From Membranipora membranacea (taxonomy: Eukaryota; Bryozoa; Gymnolaemata; Cheilostomatida; Membraniporidae), in the NCBI GenBank assembly GCA_914767715.1, contig OU612070.1, forward strand, positions 7,521,501 to 7,581,500: 60,000 bases of DNA, in the 5' to 3' direction. The notes below the pieces were generated by a model. The model ran no database searches and had not been told where the DNA came from. It worked only from the letters and a program-made list of their open reading frames with translations. Each line of letters opens with the position of its first letter. Position 1 is the first letter of the stretch. Positions 59,801 to 60,000 of this stretch are shown in pieces. The position numbers and the translations under genes were made by a program.

Positions 59801-60000
59801 ATCAATGTTTTCAGTTGAGCAAACTCTTCCCCGATGCTCGTTACGTTGGAGTTACATATGTCGATTGGGTTGTACGAAAAGTCCAGCTTGCTGATTCGGG
59901 TAAACGAGTTGAAAAGTGACAACGGGATCACGGTGAACTTGTTGTTGTGCAAGAACAGCTCCCGTATGTTAGTCTTGACTCCAAAGGCATCATCCGGCAA
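56883..60000 (-). CDS. Toll-like receptor (LRR ectodomain, TM, TIR), 5' end outside the window
   Basis: Exons: beyond 60000 to 58006 (665 codons visible), 57819-57660, 57415-57282 and 57062-56883. The first exon encodes about 17 leucine-rich repeats (for example LSVLDLSDNVIATLP, LQKLDISGNSFKYLDPNAF, LEHLYLKYNQFTSF), a C-terminal LRR cap (GNPFDCDCNIGRLQDWL with later TCGG and FRC cysteines) and a transmembrane helix (LLPLIIGCAVVGFVLLILLV, then CLPC). The TIR domain follows: CDYDAVVCYN, LYIYERDSTIGAEK, RSRNVIIVLSKSYLAS, GRILLLALDTD and finally KIWKQVRQF. One cysteine cap precedes the membrane, as in vertebrate-like single-cluster TLRs. The tail is Ser-rich (SRSASSSSYVSA). The donor after the third TIR exon is weak (AAT|GTGGTT). 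Without it, reading runs on to a stop at 57192 and loses the final TIR part. Confidence 0.9.

Noticed and set aside
1-60000. CRISPR array, operons or prokaryotic genes
   Set aside because: No regularly spaced identical repeats, no Shine-Dalgarno-led gene runs, and all recognisable genes contain introns.

Overview
This is an AT-rich, intron-bearing animal genomic window. Coding exons are short, joined by GT-AG introns of a few hundred bases to over 1 kb, and sit among many degenerate transposons, tRNA-derived SINEs and microsatellites. The gene content (centriolar HYLS1, RABL3, a TIR-domain Toll-like receptor, a PAN plus C-type lectin secreted protein, 3CxxC zinc-finger genes and a nucleotidyltransferase-TPR gene of a type expanded in marine invertebrates) points to an invertebrate bilaterian, probably marine. 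I cannot name the phylum or species from sequence alone.

Layout. 0.5-1.7 kb: 3' part of an unrecognised minus-strand gene. 3.8-11.95 kb: tandem duplication of a non-coding-looking unit of about 2.8 kb, each copy broken by different insertions; copy 1 carries a clean non-autonomous hAT element. 12.56-13.41 kb: degenerate ACATT array. 14.7-14.9 kb: an orphan antistasin-like exon. 18.96-26.08 kb: complete ten-exon HYLS1 (minus). 26.8-27.35 kb: LINE remnant. 27.9-29.8 kb: four-exon PAN/C-type lectin gene (plus) with a TATA box. 32.0-33.0 and 34.4-35.6 kb: two paralogous two-exon 3CxxC zinc-finger genes (plus). 35.76-38.09 kb: complete four-exon RABL3 (minus). 39.3-41.9 kb: two LINE fragments. 44.4-56.2 kb: a large decayed inverted duplication built around a nucleotidyltransferase-TPR gene (minus), with a truncated, transposon-interrupted copy on the plus strand and an internal tandem duplication at 45.6-47.9 kb. 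56.9-60.0 kb: 3' part of a Toll-like receptor gene (minus) running off the window.

How the genes relate. HYLS1 and RABL3 are conserved housekeeping genes of centriole/cilium and small-GTPase biology and are not obviously linked to their neighbours. The lectin, the TLR and the NTase-TPR gene are the kinds of receptor and signalling genes that duplicate rapidly in invertebrate immunity; their clustering is suggestive only. The most notable local signals are (i) a TAA stop exactly at the Ser of the nucleotidyltransferase GS motif in an otherwise open ~2.5 kb exon, (ii) the 12-kb inverted duplication whose centre lies inside the same gene, and (iii) two transposon insertions whose empty sites are preserved in neighbouring duplicate copies.

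All splice models were built by eye from GT/AG sites, reading phase and protein-family resemblance; none is backed by transcripts or database searches.
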